Notes: generated by a model not told the origin, from the letters alone. Counted from the stretch's first letter, positions 18,035 through 27,404 are shown. The stretch: DNA of 64,000 nt from Paenibacillus sp. HB172176 (GCF_011947265.1 NZ_JAATHD010000002.1:434001-498000); one strand, 5' to 3'. Numbers and translations are program-made.

Positions 18035-19012
18035 ATGTTTCAAACATTAATTATGCCCCTGTTATTCGGATTCGCCGTCTTTCTGTGCGGAATGAAGCTG
18101 ATGGAGCTTGCGCTTCATCGTCTTGGCGGCCCTTACTTGAATAAGCTGATTCATTCGGCTACCGATACGCCTGTGAGAGGCATGACAACCGGCGCCGTTG
18201 CGACAGCCTTCCTGCAAAGCAGCACAGCCGTGACGCTCATCTCGATCGGCATGGTGAATGCCGGCCTGTTGACCTTTCCTCGTACGCTCGGCATTATTCT
18301 TGGAACCAATATCGGCACCTGTCTGACGACGGAATTAATTGGTCTTGAAATCCATCAATTGGCATTGCCTTTGCTTGTTTGTTCCATATTGATGTGGCTT
18401 GGAACCGTTCTCCTTGCCGAAGTGGGGTTGGTTTCCCGCCTTCAAGCGGTTGGTTGGCTCGATCCCTTCCGCTCAGCGGCAGTCGCGCTGTGCGGCTTCG
18501 GTCTCGTCCTCTCCGGGCTCTCGATCATGCAGGCTGCAGGGCCTTATGTTCAGAACAGCGCCATGTTCGACTGGTTCCTCGACAAGGCCTCCTCCAACCT
18601 GTGGTGGGGGCTCGTTGCAGGCGCCGTCATTACGGCAGCCGTTCACAGCAGCACGGCCGTCATCGGACTCGCGATGGGCTTTGCCGCAACAGGCGTCCTT
18701 CCAGCTCCGCTTGGCATTGCCATCATGCTTGGCGCGAATGTCGGTACATGCATGACCGCCGTCCTCGCTTCCATTGGCGGTTCAAGAGCGGGCCGGCTTG
18801 TCGCGGTTTCGCATATTGCGCTGAATGTGGGCGGCGCGCTGCTGTTCATGCCTCTCGTCCATGAGCTGTCGATTGTTTCCGGTTTGCTGTCCCATACGCC
18901 TTCCTCGCAAATTGCGAGGGCGCAGACCCTATTCAATATCGTCAGTTCTCTGCTTGCGCTCCCCCTCTGCTATCTGCGCATCCTTCGAAGGCTTGAACCT
19001 ATCCGTACATGA
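18035..19012 (+). CDS. Na/Pi cotransporter family protein (YqeW-like)
   Basis: 325 residues with eight or more membrane segments. The two characteristic repeats of the NptA/PhoU-less Na/Pi family are present: TAFLQSSTAVTLISIGMVNAG and the second AVHSSTAVIGLAMGFAA, each with the QSST/SSTA core, plus GTNIGTCLTTE and GANVGTCMTAV. The start is ATG 18035 with AAGGAG nine bases upstream. The protein probably moves phosphate with sodium across the membrane. B. subtilis yqeW, a relative, lies between mtaB and rpsU, so synteny supports orthology. The gene is on the plus strand here and convergent with the Nudix gene, 6 bases apart. Confidence 0.88.
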   Translation: MFQTLIMPLLFGFAVFLCGMKLMELALHRLGGPYLNKLIHSATDTPVRGMTTGAVATAFLQSSTAVTLISIGMVNAGLLTFPRTLGIILGTNIGTCLTTELIGLEIHQLALPLLVCSILMWLGTVLLAEVGLVSRLQAVGWLDPFRSAAVALCGFGLVLSGLSIMQAAGPYVQNSAMFDWFLDKASSNLWWGLVAGAVITAAVHSSTAVIGLAMGFAATGVLPAPLGIAIMLGANVGTCMTAVLASIGGSRAGRLVAVSHIALNVGGALLFMPLVHELSIVSGLLSHTPSSQIARAQTLFNIVSSLLALPLCYLRILRRLEPIRT

Positions 19013-19018
19013 TCAGGC

Positions 19019-19453
19019 TCAGACCGTCACCTGATAGCCGAGTTGCCGCAAGGCGCCTGCCAATATGCGATGATTGTTGTCATAGCCGGATTGCCTCTGC
19101 CTTCTCCAGGCCTCCATCGGCTCAAACCAATCCACGCCGCGTATTTCCTCAATCTGCGCTTGATGGGTCCCTCCAATTGCCTTAACCAAATAATAATGCA
19201 CTTCCTTATCCACCAAGCCGAATGAGGAATGCTCATACTGATATTTGATTTGATCGATCTCGGACACGATTTCTCCGGTCAGCCCCGTTTCTTCCCGGAT
19301 TTCGCGCAGCGCGGTTTCCTCGACCGTTTCCCCGGGCTCCATTTTGCCCTTCGGCAGGGAAACCTTGCCGTAGCGATCTTGAATAAGCTGCACCTGCAGC
19401 TGTCCTTCCTCGTTGTGGCGGAACACGACGCCGCCAGCCGATATTTCCTTCAT
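19019..19453 (-). CDS. Nudix hydrolase
   Basis: 144 residues from ATG 19451-19453 (MKEISAGGVVF), with a G-rich site about nine bases upstream. The longer open frame upstream adds about 79 residues of no family character. The Nudix box GKMEPGETVEETALREIREETGL is complete (split here only by reading, positions about 46-68), with the REIREE glutamates that bind metal. Such enzymes hydrolyse nucleoside diphosphates linked to another group; the substrate cannot be told from sequence. It is about 160 bases downstream of mtaB on the same strand. Confidence 0.9.
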   Translation of the reverse strand: MKEISAGGVVFRHNEEGQLQVQLIQDRYGKVSLPKGKMEPGETVEETALREIREETGLTGEIVSEIDQIKYQYEHSSFGLVDKEVHYYLVKAIGGTHQAQIEEIRGVDWFEPMEAWRRQRQSGYDNNHRILAGALRQLGYQVTV

Positions 19454-19613
19454 AAAGCCTACCCCCCTGCAACATTCGCCCTGACAAGGTTGTTCGATCA
19501 TCCCATTTCGAACGATTGAACTCGTACTTCTAGTATATGCAGCAAAGGATTCCTTCATCTTTTCCATATTTAACTTGGAAAAGCGAGAGGAATCCTGCAG
19601 TTGGCCGCTGTCG

Positions 19614-20954
19614 CTATGCTTGCTTCGCGAGCTTGTTATCGAGTACCCGCAGAAGCTGTCCTCGACATTCGTTGACGCCCGTCTCCGCAATTTTCACTCT
19701 GCACAGCTGTCCAATCAAGGATTCGTCGCCCTCGAAAACAACTTGCAAATAATTATCCGAATACCCCATCACAAGCCCCGTGCCCGGCGCTCCTTTATAG
19801 TCGCGTTCCGGAATGACGTCCACGATTTCTCCTTGATAGGCATTCGCATACCTCAGCTGCAGCTTCTCGGACAAATCGATCAGTTGATGCACGCGATCAT
19901 TTTTCACTTCCTCGTCGACCTGATCCTCCATACGGGCGGCCGGTGTTCCCGTTCGTTTCGAATAGGGAAACACATGCATCTCCGCAAAGCCCATCTCTTC
20001 CATGAATGCGTAGCCTCTCTCGAACATTTCCTGCGTCTCGCCCGGGAAGCCTACGATGACATCCGTCGTTATCGCTACGCCGGGCATCGCCTTATGCAAG
20101 AGCTTGATTTTCTCCGCGAATTGCTCTGTCGTATATTTACGGCGCATTCGCTTCAGCACCGAATCATCTCCCGCTTGCAGCGGAATATGAAGATGTCGGC
20201 ACATCTTGGGAGAGCGGTTAAGCACATCGATCATCGCGTCGTCGATTTGGCTCGCTTCAATCGATGAAATGCGAATCCGCTCAAGACCTTCTATTTTGTC
20301 CAAATCCCACAGGAGGCTGGTCAAATTGTAGTTCTCCATATCATCGCCATAGCCGCCGGTGTGAATCCCCGTGAGCACGATTTCCTTGTAGCCTGAGGCT
20401 ACCAGCGCTCTGGCTTGCTCCAGGACGCTGCCCGACTCTCTGCTGCGCGACAAGCCGCGCGACCATGGAATGATGCAGAAGGTGCAGAAGTTATTGCAGC
20501 CCTCTTGAATTTTCAGGAATGCCCGTGTGCGTTCCGTGAAATCGGGCACATCCAGTTCTTCAAAGCTTCTCGTCTTCATAATATTGCGCACTGCGTTCAA
20601 GGGCTGCCGAGTTTGTTGAAATTGCTCTATGAACGAGATGATTTTCTCGCGATCCTGCGTTCCGATGACGAGATCGACGCCTTCAATCGCCATAATTTCA
20701 GCCGGTGAAGTTTGCGCATAGCAGCCGGTGACCGCAATAATCGCATCCGGATTTCGCCGTACAGCGCGACGGATAATCTGCCGACTCTTCTTGTCTCCCG
20801 TATTGGTAACCGTGCATGTGTTGATAACATACACATCGGCGGTAGTCTCGAAATCCACCTGCTCGTAGCCCTCCGCCTTGAACAGCTGCCAGATCGCCTC
20901 CGTATCATAGAAGTTAACCTTGCAGCCAAGTGTGTAAAATGCGACCGATGGCAT
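19614..20954 (-). CDS. mtaB: tRNA ms2t6A37 methylthiotransferase MtaB
   Basis: 446 residues from ATG 20952-20954, with GGAGG/AGGAG about ten bases upstream; a GTG three codons earlier is too close to that site. The N-terminal cluster cysteines are in TLGCKVN, INTCTVTN and AVTGCYAQ. The radical-SAM motif CNNFCTFC is at about residue 150, and a TRAM domain closes the protein. MtaB adds a methylthio group to t6A37 of tRNAs reading ANN codons. It starts 5 bases after the rsmE stop. It is the yqeV ortholog in the conserved prmA-rsmE-mtaB block. Confidence 0.96.
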   Translation of the reverse strand: MPSVAFYTLGCKVNFYDTEAIWQLFKAEGYEQVDFETTADVYVINTCTVTNTGDKKSRQIIRRAVRRNPDAIIAVTGCYAQTSPAEIMAIEGVDLVIGTQDREKIISFIEQFQQTRQPLNAVRNIMKTRSFEELDVPDFTERTRAFLKIQEGCNNFCTFCIIPWSRGLSRSRESGSVLEQARALVASGYKEIVLTGIHTGGYGDDMENYNLTSLLWDLDKIEGLERIRISSIEASQIDDAMIDVLNRSPKMCRHLHIPLQAGDDSVLKRMRRKYTTEQFAEKIKLLHKAMPGVAITTDVIVGFPGETQEMFERGYAFMEEMGFAEMHVFPYSKRTGTPAARMEDQVDEEVKNDRVHQLIDLSEKLQLRYANAYQGEIVDVIPERDYKGAPGTGLVMGYSDNYLQVVFEGDESLIGQLCRVKIAETGVNECRGQLLRVLDNKLAKQA

Positions 20955-20959
20955 AATGG

Positions 20960-21757
20960 TCACGCTCCTCCCATTTCTCCAGATTCATATAATAAGCAAG
21001 TCAATCCGACGATGCCTGCCGTCTCCGTTCTTAAAATCCGTTTGCCAAGACTAACGCAAATCGCGCCGGCTTCCTCTGCCTGCGAGGCTTCCTCCTCAGC
21101 GAAGCCTCCCTCGGGGCCTACGACAAGCAGCACCTTCGGAGAATTAGCCTTTTCATCAGCCTTCCCCATTTCTTCCTGCTTAGAACGCCATTCCTTCACC
21201 GCCGTCCCGATTCCTCTGCCATGAGCCGCATGTCCCTCTTGCTCATAGCAGAACAAAACGAGATCGAAGCCTTCCGCCGCTTTCAGCAGCTCACGCCAGC
21301 TATGGACCTGCGATATGATTGGAATCCGATGCCGATGCGCTTGCTCGGCCGCTTCCTTCGCGATTTTGCTCCAACGCTCCAGACGCTTTGCTTCCTTCTT
21401 CCCGTCATACTGCACAATCATCCGTTTGGACTGGAAAGGGAGAAAGGCCATCGCTCCGATTTCCGTGCCCTTCTGAATGACAAGCTCCATCTTGTCCCCC
21501 TTGGGCAAGCTCTGAGCAATCGTAATGGACCAGGCAGGCTCGCTGTTGCGAGGAAGCCACTCCACAATCTCCGCGACAACGGATGCAGGCTCGCTTTCGC
21601 TGATTCGCGCAAGCGCTGTGCGACTGACGCCGTCGCTGACGATGATCTTCTCATTTGGCTTCATTCGCATGACGCGGACGATATGATTCGCGTCTTCGCC
21701 GGTTATGATAACCTGATTATCCCGCATCTGCTCCGGCTCGACAAAATATCGTTGCAT
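20960..21757 (-). CDS. rsmE: 16S rRNA (uracil1498-N3)-methyltransferase
   Basis: 265 residues from ATG 21755-21757 (MQRYFVEPEQM), with AAGGTGG just upstream; a TTG two codons earlier is less well spaced. The SPOUT-knot motifs VVGPEGGFAEEE and LGKRILRTETA near the C-terminus are diagnostic. It methylates U1498 in the small-subunit decoding region. A stretch of about 25 extra residues (KEWRSKQEEMGKADEKANSP) precedes the knot compared with typical RsmE. It is probably cotranscribed with mtaB and prmA. Confidence 0.95.
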   Translation of the reverse strand: MQRYFVEPEQMRDNQVIITGEDANHIVRVMRMKPNEKIIVSDGVSRTALARISESEPASVVAEIVEWLPRNSEPAWSITIAQSLPKGDKMELVIQKGTEIGAMAFLPFQSKRMIVQYDGKKEAKRLERWSKIAKEAAEQAHRHRIPIISQVHSWRELLKAAEGFDLVLFCYEQEGHAAHGRGIGTAVKEWRSKQEEMGKADEKANSPKVLLVVGPEGGFAEEEASQAEEAGAICVSLGKRILRTETAGIVGLTCLLYESGEMGGA

Positions 21758-21820
21758 GTTCAACCACCTTATTCGATTATTCTTACGCTATCAAAAGCCT
21801 GTATAAGCAATTGTTATCAT

Positions 21821-22492
21821 TCAAAGTATGCTCTGAGCGAATTCAAGCGCAAAGCGATATAAAGGATTCACTAAATTAAGAATCGGATCGATCGTAAACT
21901 CTCTCAAGTGAGGAATGAAGACAAGCATTAAAAAGATAATGGTTCCCCAATGAATGTTCTGTTCCACCTTGTATCTTACCCGGAGCGGCAGAAATTCAGA
22001 TACGATTCTATAGCCGTCAAGCGGCGGCAACGGTATCAAGTTAAAGACGAATAATAGAAAATTATAAGAAATAAAATAACCAAGAAACTTGTAAATCGCA
22101 TCGGTTGATCGATCCATTCCAACATGAATAAATCCACTGTTAATCAGGTAAACAAGCACTAAAGTCCCAATCATCCCAAGAAGAAAATTGCTAATCGGTC
22201 CTGCAGCCGAAACAATAATACTCATCGTGCGCGGCTTCCGGAACCGGCTGGCGCGCACGGGTACAGGCTTGGCCCAGCCAAAGCCCGCTATCAATATGAG
22301 GAAAAACCCGAGAAAATCCAAATGTGAAACAGGATTTAACGTTACCCGGCCCTCCTTGTAAGCTGTATCGTCACCGAATTTATAAGCCATAAAGGCATGA
22401 GCGAATTCATGAACCGTGAAGCACAGAATGAGCGCCAGCACAATAAACGGCAGATCCTCAAGCGGAAATCGAAAAAAACTTTGCAGATCCAT
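21821..22492 (-). CDS. site-2 protease family (M50) membrane metalloprotease
   Basis: 223 residues with about five membrane segments. The zinc-binding HExxH is in CFTVHEFAHAFMAYKFGD near residue 27, and the third ligand region NLIPLPPLDGYRI (NPxPxxDG-like) lies near residue 158. These define the small S2P/rhomboid-like M50 group related to YwhC. The ATG at 22490-22492 overlaps the prmA stop as TGATG, so translation is likely coupled. Substrate unknown. Confidence 0.88.
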   Translation of the reverse strand: MDLQSFFRFPLEDLPFIVLALILCFTVHEFAHAFMAYKFGDDTAYKEGRVTLNPVSHLDFLGFFLILIAGFGWAKPVPVRASRFRKPRTMSIIVSAAGPISNFLLGMIGTLVLVYLINSGFIHVGMDRSTDAIYKFLGYFISYNFLLFVFNLIPLPPLDGYRIVSEFLPLRVRYKVEQNIHWGTIIFLMLVFIPHLREFTIDPILNLVNPLYRFALEFAQSIL

Positions 22493-23499
22493 CAATTCAC
22501 CTGCGGTTTTCTAGCTACAAACGCGATCCAATCCGCGTCGCGGCGTTTCTCTACGATTTCAAAGCCCGCCTTCATCAAGCCTTGCTCCACATCCTCTTCC
22601 TTATTCATGTACACGCCGGATGCAATATAGATCCCTTGCGGCTTAAGCGAAGCGTAGACATCGTCAATGAACAGCAGAATAATCTCTGCCAGAATATTCG
22701 CCACAATCAAATCGACAGGCAGTTGCACCTTCACCTGTGCAGACGTAGCAGGCGAGCCGTTCAATTCCGCGGCAGACTCCGATTCATGCAGCACGCCAAG
22801 CAGATCGCTAAGCCTCACTTCGACATCGTCGGACAGATCGTTAAGGCGCACATTCTCTGTGGCGCTCGATACGGCGACCGGATCCAGATCCAGCGCAAGC
22901 ACTTGCTTAACGCCAAGCCTGCAAGCGCCTATTGCAAGTATGCCCGAGCCCGTGCCTACATCGATCATTGTTTCTCCGCCTTTTATTACGGACTCCAGCG
23001 TTTGCAAACATAATGCCGTCGTAGGATGAGTGCCTGTACCGAAGGCCATTCCAGGATCGAGTTCAATAATCCTCTCTCCTTCGCCGGCTTCATAAGCCTC
23101 CCATGTCGGCTTGATGGTCAACTTTTCCGATATGCGCAGAGGCTTGAAGTATTGCTTCCATGCCGTCGCCCAGTCTTCGTCATCCACTTCCATAATCGAA
23201 TATTCGACCATGCCTGGATCAATATCGAAGTCGCGCAGCTCCTCGACGCGAGGCTTTACAGCTGCGAGAAGCTCTTCCATATCGGTTCCTTCCGAGAAAT
23301 AGCCTTTAATGACGGCTTGTCCTTCCGGAATATCGTTCAAGGGCAGCTCATACCATTGTCCTAGCGAGGTGTCGCGAGGTTTATTCAGCGTGCCCGATTC
23401 TTCGATCGAAACGCCTCCGGCGCCATGCTCATGGAGGAAATTCGAGATCATTTCCGTTGCTTCCTCCGTTGTTGCGATCGTTAATTCATTCCATTTCAT
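22492..23499 (-). CDS. prmA: ribosomal protein L11 methyltransferase
   Basis: 335 residues from ATG 23497-23499 (MKWNELTIATTEEA), with GGAGG eight bases upstream. The N-terminal L11-binding domain is followed by MAFGTGTHPTT, the SAM site IDVGTGSGILAIGA and the catalytic loop LIVANILAEIIL. PrmA trimethylates ribosomal protein L11. Compared with typical PrmA (about 310 residues), there is an extra Ser/Ala/Glu-rich insertion (VLHESESAAELNGSPATSA) before VDLIVANIL. It heads the prmA-M50-rsmE-mtaB run, with a SigmaA-like promoter in front. Confidence 0.96.
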   Translation of the reverse strand: MKWNELTIATTEEATEMISNFLHEHGAGGVSIEESGTLNKPRDTSLGQWYELPLNDIPEGQAVIKGYFSEGTDMEELLAAVKPRVEELRDFDIDPGMVEYSIMEVDDEDWATAWKQYFKPLRISEKLTIKPTWEAYEAGEGERIIELDPGMAFGTGTHPTTALCLQTLESVIKGGETMIDVGTGSGILAIGACRLGVKQVLALDLDPVAVSSATENVRLNDLSDDVEVRLSDLLGVLHESESAAELNGSPATSAQVKVQLPVDLIVANILAEIILLFIDDVYASLKPQGIYIASGVYMNKEEDVEQGLMKAGFEIVEKRRDADWIAFVARKPQVN

Positions 23500-23535
23500 T
23501 CGAATTGCCTCCCAAGTCATAAAAACCTACCCTTC

Positions 23536-23564
23536 ATTGTACACCAGACGCAGTCTGTAGCCAA
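23536..23564 (-). promoter_or_regulatory. probable SigmaA promoter of prmA
   Basis: On the minus strand TTGGCT (complement of 23559-23564), a 17-base spacer and TACAAT (complement of 23536-23541), about 37 bases before the prmA ATG. Four of six -35 bases and five of six -10 bases match consensus. Confidence 0.6.
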
Positions 23565-23649
23565 GTTTTTGCATAAGGTATGTCTGCCGTTATTGAGCTT
23601 AATACGACACGCGTAGAACAATACTGATTCAACTTATTGCAAAATGGGA

Positions 23650-23671
23650 ATTGCTGCAATAATACAGGAAT
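23650..23671. repeat. single copy of the TACAGGAAT-type repeat
   Basis: ATTGCTGCAATAATACAGGA resembles the copies at 3249 and 3300 (ATTxATGCAAATATACAGG), with the same ATT-TGCAA-ATACAGGAAT skeleton. It also lies in a gene-free stretch just before a terminator. Confidence 0.45.
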
Positions 23672-23697
23672 GAACTTTCGAATTAGCCGCTCAAGCA

Positions 23698-23741
23698 CAA
23701 AAAAACGAAAAGCCGCAAGAACTATTCGTTCATGGCTTCTC
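23698..23741 (-). terminator. terminator after the two small-protein genes
   Basis: GAAAAGCC (23707-23714) pairs with GGCTTCTC (23734-23741) with one mismatch, and the inner GAAC pairs with GTTC. On the minus strand the stem is followed by CG and seven T. It lies about 60 bases past the stop of the gene ending at 23800. Confidence 0.75.
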
Positions 23742-23799
23742 GTCTCTCTGGTAAAACCCTTGCCTTATATATTCGCACCCATACACCCTGTCAAAGCTG

Positions 23800-24009
23800 C
23801 TAGAATAAAGCTTCTACGCTAGCCTGTCCGCCAATCTGTTCTATTAATCGAACAGCACGCTCTGAGAGGGCTTTATCGACAGTGGCGTTAAGTCTGCCAT
23901 GCTCAAGCAGCCCACCGACCTCGATCACGCGCAGCGATTGCAGCTTATGCAGCGCTTCCTGCGCAGCGTATTCAGATGGGAAGGCAGCTTGAATTTCAAT
24001 GGTGCTCAT
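23800..24009 (-). CDS. uncharacterised 69-residue protein
   Basis: A short soluble protein: MSTIEIQAAFPSEYAAQEAL, then HKLQSLRVIEVGG and a C-terminal AVRLIEQIGGQASVEALF. The alternation of strand and helix and the GGQA ending suggest a small ferredoxin-like fold of the kind seen in general stress 17M-like proteins, but I cannot name a family. It follows the YfhD-like gene by 3 bases and is probably cotranscribed and coupled. A terminator follows. Confidence 0.7.
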   Translation of the reverse strand: MSTIEIQAAFPSEYAAQEALHKLQSLRVIEVGGLLEHGRLNATVDKALSERAVRLIEQIGGQASVEALF

Positions 24010-24012
24010 CCT

Positions 24013-24180
24013 CTAATCCTGCTGCTTTTCTACACGTTTATCAGCTTCCGCAGCCCTCTGCTGAGCTTTGTGGTCGGCCTCGTCGGCAAGCTCCTCGGAG
24101 AACTCGACATCCTCTTCCTTGCCGATTGGAAGCTCGGCGAAATTCACTTTGTCGAGATCTTTGTTTTCTTGATCAGTCAT
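24013..24180 (-). CDS. YfhD-like small acidic protein
   Basis: 55 residues from ATG 24178-24180 (MTDQENKDLD), with GAAGGAGG eight bases upstream; the longer open frame adds 12 residues without a site. The segment EEDVEFSEELADEADHKAQQRA and ADKRVEKQ matches the short YfhD-like family of Bacillales as I remember it. Function is unknown. The protein is highly charged and probably unstructured. Confidence 0.7.
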   Translation of the reverse strand: MTDQENKDLDKVNFAELPIGKEEDVEFSEELADEADHKAQQRAAEADKRVEKQQD

Positions 24181-24260
24181 TGCAATATCCTCCTTCGATG
24201 TTGTCATGCTGCGCATGCTTCACCGGAATAGATTGTCTCAACGACCATCAATTTATACGC

Positions 24261-24298
24261 AAAAAAGCGCTCCGCAGCTTCTCACGCGAAACGCTTTA
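24261..24298 (-). terminator. terminator of the dnaK operon after dnaJ
   Basis: On the minus strand AAAGCGTTTCGC pairs with GCGGAGCGCTTT (12 pairs, two of them G-U) around a ten-base loop, followed by six T. It lies about 33 bases past the dnaJ stop, so the hrcA-grpE-dnaK-dnaJ transcript probably ends here. Confidence 0.85.
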
Positions 24299-24330
24299 TG
24301 CAAATGGCGGATGGGATCCTTGAGCTCGGA

Positions 24331-25458
24331 TTATTCCCCTCGAAACGCCTTTTTCATGCGATCGAAGATCGACTCATGATGCTCGCCTTGTACGGAGGAC
24401 ACTTCGCCCGTCAATCCGCCGAATTGACGAAGCAGCTCTTTCTGCTCCTCGGACAATTTCGTAGGCGTTACAATCGTAACCTTCACATGCTGATCGCCGG
24501 TTCCGTAGCCGCGCAGCTTCGGCACCCCTTTTCCTTTCAAACGGAAATAGGTACCCGTCTGCGTGCCGGCAGGAATTTTCAGCTTTACCTTCTCCGTCAA
24601 GGTTGGAATTTCCACCTCGTCGCCAAGCGTCGCTTGAACGAAGGTGAGCGGTACCTCGCAATAGATGTCATCGCCTTCGCGTTCGAAAAATTCATGCGAT
24701 TTGACGCGGATAACAATATATAAATCGCCGGACGGGCCGCCGCGCGTTCCGCCCTCGCCCTCTCCGGACATGCGGATTTGCGCGCCTTCGTCGACGCCGG
24801 CAGGGATATTGATTTTGATTTTACGCTGTTTTTTCACTTTGCCCGCGCCATGACAGGTGCTGCACTTCTCTTTGATCACCTGGCCGGTGCCGCTGCAATT
24901 CGTACAGGCTCTGCGATTGACCATTCTGCCGAATGGCGTATTCTGGACAATCTCTTGCTGACCGCTGCCTTTACATACTGAGCAAGTTTCCGGACGCGTT
25001 CCGGGCTTTGCGCCCGACCCGTGACAGGTATCGCAGGATTCCGTTCTCGGAATGGTAATTTCCGTCTCTTTGCCGAACACCGCTTCTTTGAATTCGACGG
25101 TCATCGTATACTGAAGATCATTGCCGCGCTGCGGCGCATTCGGGTCGCGTCTTCCGCCCCCCCCACCGAAGAACATATCGAAGATATCGCCGAAGCCGCC
25201 GAAATCGGCTCCTCCTGCTCCGCCCATGCCCTGGTTCGGATCGACATGTCCGTACCGGTCATAGGTGCTCCTCTTGCCGTCATCGCTTAGAACATCGTAA
25301 GCTTCCTTCACTTCTTTAAACTTGCTTTCCGCATCCGCCGCCTTGTTCACATCGGGATGATATTGGCGGGCAAGCTTGCGGTAGGATTTTTTGATATCCT
25401 CGGTCGAGGCATCCTTACCCACGCCAAGCACTTCATAGTAATCACGTTTATTGGCCAA
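24331..25458 (-). CDS. dnaJ: chaperone protein DnaJ
   Basis: 375 residues. The J domain carries YHPDVNK near residue 33. A Gly/Phe-rich linker with [15 protein letters not shown] follows. Four zinc repeats are [24 protein letters not shown] and CSTCHGAG, and then comes the C-terminal substrate-binding domain. DnaJ delivers substrates to DnaK and stimulates its ATPase. The start is TTG at 25456-25458 with GGAGG nine bases upstream. A 12-bp hairpin lies between it and dnaK. Confidence 0.98.
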   Translation of the reverse strand: MANKRDYYEVLGVGKDASTEDIKKSYRKLARQYHPDVNKAADAESKFKEVKEAYDVLSDDGKRSTYDRYGHVDPNQGMGGAGGADFGGFGDIFDMFFGGGGGRRDPNAPQRGNDLQYTMTVEFKEAVFGKETEITIPRTESCDTCHGSGAKPGTRPETCSVCKGSGQQEIVQNTPFGRMVNRRACTNCSGTGQVIKEKCSTCHGAGKVKKQRKIKINIPAGVDEGAQIRMSGEGEGGTRGGPSGDLYIVIRVKSHEFFEREGDDIYCEVPLTFVQATLGDEVEIPTLTEKVKLKIPAGTQTGTYFRLKGKGVPKLRGYGTGDQHVKVTIVTPTKLSEEQKELLRQFGGLTGEVSSVQGEHHESIFDRMKKAFRGE

Positions 25459-25485
25459 CCGTTCTCGCCTCCAAGTCCATGAAAG

Positions 25486-25520
25486 GAGGTCAAGGACAGG
25501 AAACGCCCGTCCTTGACCTC
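25486..25520 (-). other. perfect hairpin between dnaK and dnaJ
   Basis: GAGGTCAAGGAC (25486-25497) pairs perfectly with GTCCTTGACCTC (25509-25520) around an 11-base loop. No T run follows on the minus strand, so it is not a standard terminator. It probably sets a processing point, stabilises the upstream dnaK message or tunes dnaJ translation. Its CCTCC edge is complementary to the dnaJ ribosome-binding site. Confidence 0.65.
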
Positions 25521-25533
25521 TCGATTAATACCT

Positions 25534-27369
25534 TTATTTTTTGTCGTCGACAACCTCGTAATCCGCGTCTACAACATTATCCTTGCCTTTGGATGACGGC
25601 TCTTCTCCGCCTTGCTCCGCTGCGCCTGCGTCTTGAGCAGCCTGCTCATACAGCTTAACGGAAAGCTGCTGCACAATTTCAGTCAACTCGGCAACAGCCG
25701 CGTTGATTTGCTCCAAATCATCAGTAGCGATCGCCGCGGTGACCTTCTCTTTGGCCGCGTTCGCTTTCTCAACCTCGGCAGCGTCAACCTTGTCGCCAAG
25801 ATCCTTGATCGTTTTTTCAGTTTGATACACGAGTTGGTCGGCAGAGTTCTTCGCATCAACCAATTCGCGACGTTTGCGGTCTTCATCGGCATGAAGCTCG
25901 GCATCCTTCATCATTTGCTCGACTTCCGCGTCGCTCAGACCGCTCGAGGAAGTGATCGTGATTTTCTGGCTTTTGCCCGTTCCTTTGTCCAGAGCGGATA
26001 CGTTAACGATACCGTTCGCGTCAATGTCGAAGGTAACCTCGATTTGAGGCACGCCGCGAGGAGCAGGCGGGATGTCGCTGAGCGTGAAGCGTCCAAGCGT
26101 TTTGTTGCCATTGGCCATCGAACGCTCGCCTTGCAGGACATGAATTTCAACGCCCGGCTGATTGTCGGCATAGGTCGAGAATACTTGAGATTTGCTAGTC
26201 GGAATCGTGGTATTGCGGTCGATCATCTTCGTGAATACGCCGCCTGCAGTTTCGATGCCGAGGGACAACGGCGTAACGTCCAGCAATACAACATCCTTAA
26301 CGTCTCCTGTCAATACGCCGGCCTGAACCGCTGCGCCAAGCGCGACAACCTCATCCGGGTTAACGCCTTTATGCGGATCCTTGCCGATCAGCTTCTTCAC
26401 CGCGTCCTGAACGGCAGGAATACGAGTCGAACCGCCGACGAGTACAACCTTGTCGATATCGCTTGCGGACATGCCCGCATCGCTAAGCGCTTGACGTGTA
26501 GGTCCAAGCGTGCGCTCGACAAGAGCCGATGAAAGATCATCGAATTTCGCGCGCGTCAACGACATCTCCAAATGCTGTGGAACGCCGTCAACCATCGTGA
26601 TGAACGGAAGGGAGATCGAAGAGGATGTTACGCCGGAAAGCTCCTTCTTCGCCTTCTCGGCCGCATCCTTCAGACGTTGAACAGCCGCTTTGTCCTTGGA
26701 CAGGTCAATGCCTTGCTCTTTCTTGAATTCGGATACGAGATAGTCGATAATCACTTGGTCGAAGTCGTCGCCGCCAAGCTTGTTGTCGCCGCTGGTCGCT
26801 TTCACTTCGAAGAAGCCGTCGCCCAGCTCGAGAATCGATACGTCGAATGTGCCGCCGCCAAGGTCATAGACCAAAATCGTTTGATCCTCGGATTTCTCGA
26901 GACCGTACGCAAGAGCGGCCGCAGTCGGCTCGTTGACGATACGAAGCACTTCAAGACCTGCGATCTTGCCCGCATCCTTCGTTGCTTGACGCTGACTGTC
27001 GTTGAAATAAGCCGGAACCGTAATAACGGCTTGCGTGACAGGCTGCCCCAGATAAGCCTCTGCGTCAGATTTCAGCTTCTGCAGAATAATAGCCGAGATT
27101 TCTTGAGGCGTAAATTCCTTGTCGTCGATTTTTTCTTTGTAGCTCGTGCCGATATGGCGTTTGATCGAGCTGATTGTGCGGTCTGGATTCGTAATCGCTT
27201 GACGCTTTGCCGTTTCGCCGACTACGCGCTCGCCGTCTTTTTTGAAGCCCACTACCGATGGAGTCGTCCGGTTGCCCTCCGGATTAGGAATAACGACGGC
27301 TTCCCCGCCTTCCATTACCGCTACGCATGAGTTTGTTGTTCCCAAGTCAATACCAATTACCTTGCTCAT
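25534..27369 (-). CDS. dnaK: molecular chaperone DnaK
   Basis: A 611-residue Hsp70. The ATPase domain begins [18 protein letters not shown] and includes [14 protein letters not shown] and [12 protein letters not shown]. The substrate-binding domain includes [14 protein letters not shown]. The Gram-positive type lacks about 24 residues in the nucleotide domain, as here. The acidic C-terminal tail ends VVDDKK. It folds and protects proteins with DnaJ and GrpE. The start ATG 27367-27369 has AGGAGG about eight bases upstream. Control is by HrcA at the upstream CIRCE. Confidence 0.99.
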   Translation of the reverse strand: MSKVIGIDLGTTNSCVAVMEGGEAVVIPNPEGNRTTPSVVGFKKDGERVVGETAKRQAITNPDRTISSIKRHIGTSYKEKIDDKEFTPQEISAIILQKLKSDAEAYLGQPVTQAVITVPAYFNDSQRQATKDAGKIAGLEVLRIVNEPTAAALAYGLEKSEDQTILVYDLGGGTFDVSILELGDGFFEVKATSGDNKLGGDDFDQVIIDYLVSEFKKEQGIDLSKDKAAVQRLKDAAEKAKKELSGVTSSSISLPFITMVDGVPQHLEMSLTRAKFDDLSSALVERTLGPTRQALSDAGMSASDIDKVVLVGGSTRIPAVQDAVKKLIGKDPHKGVNPDEVVALGAAVQAGVLTGDVKDVVLLDVTPLSLGIETAGGVFTKMIDRNTTIPTSKSQVFSTYADNQPGVEIHVLQGERSMANGNKTLGRFTLSDIPPAPRGVPQIEVTFDIDANGIVNVSALDKGTGKSQKITITSSSGLSDAEVEQMMKDAELHADEDRKRRELVDAKNSADQLVYQTEKTIKDLGDKVDAAEVEKANAAKEKVTAAIATDDLEQINAAVAELTEIVQQLSVKLYEQAAQDAGAAEQGGEEPSSKGKDNVVDADYEVVDDKK

Positions 27370-27404
27370 CGTTAAATTCCTCCTTAATCGATCATTGATT
27401 TATA

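Larger units (their letters stand above)
23500..23799. other. 300-base intergenic stretch upstream of prmA
   Basis: It contains no credible gene. It holds the prmA promoter (23536-23564), one copy of the TGCAATAATACAGG repeat (23650-23671), and the terminator of the small-protein gene ending at 23800 (23698-23741). A short A/T-rich linker follows to 23799. Confidence 0.6.
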
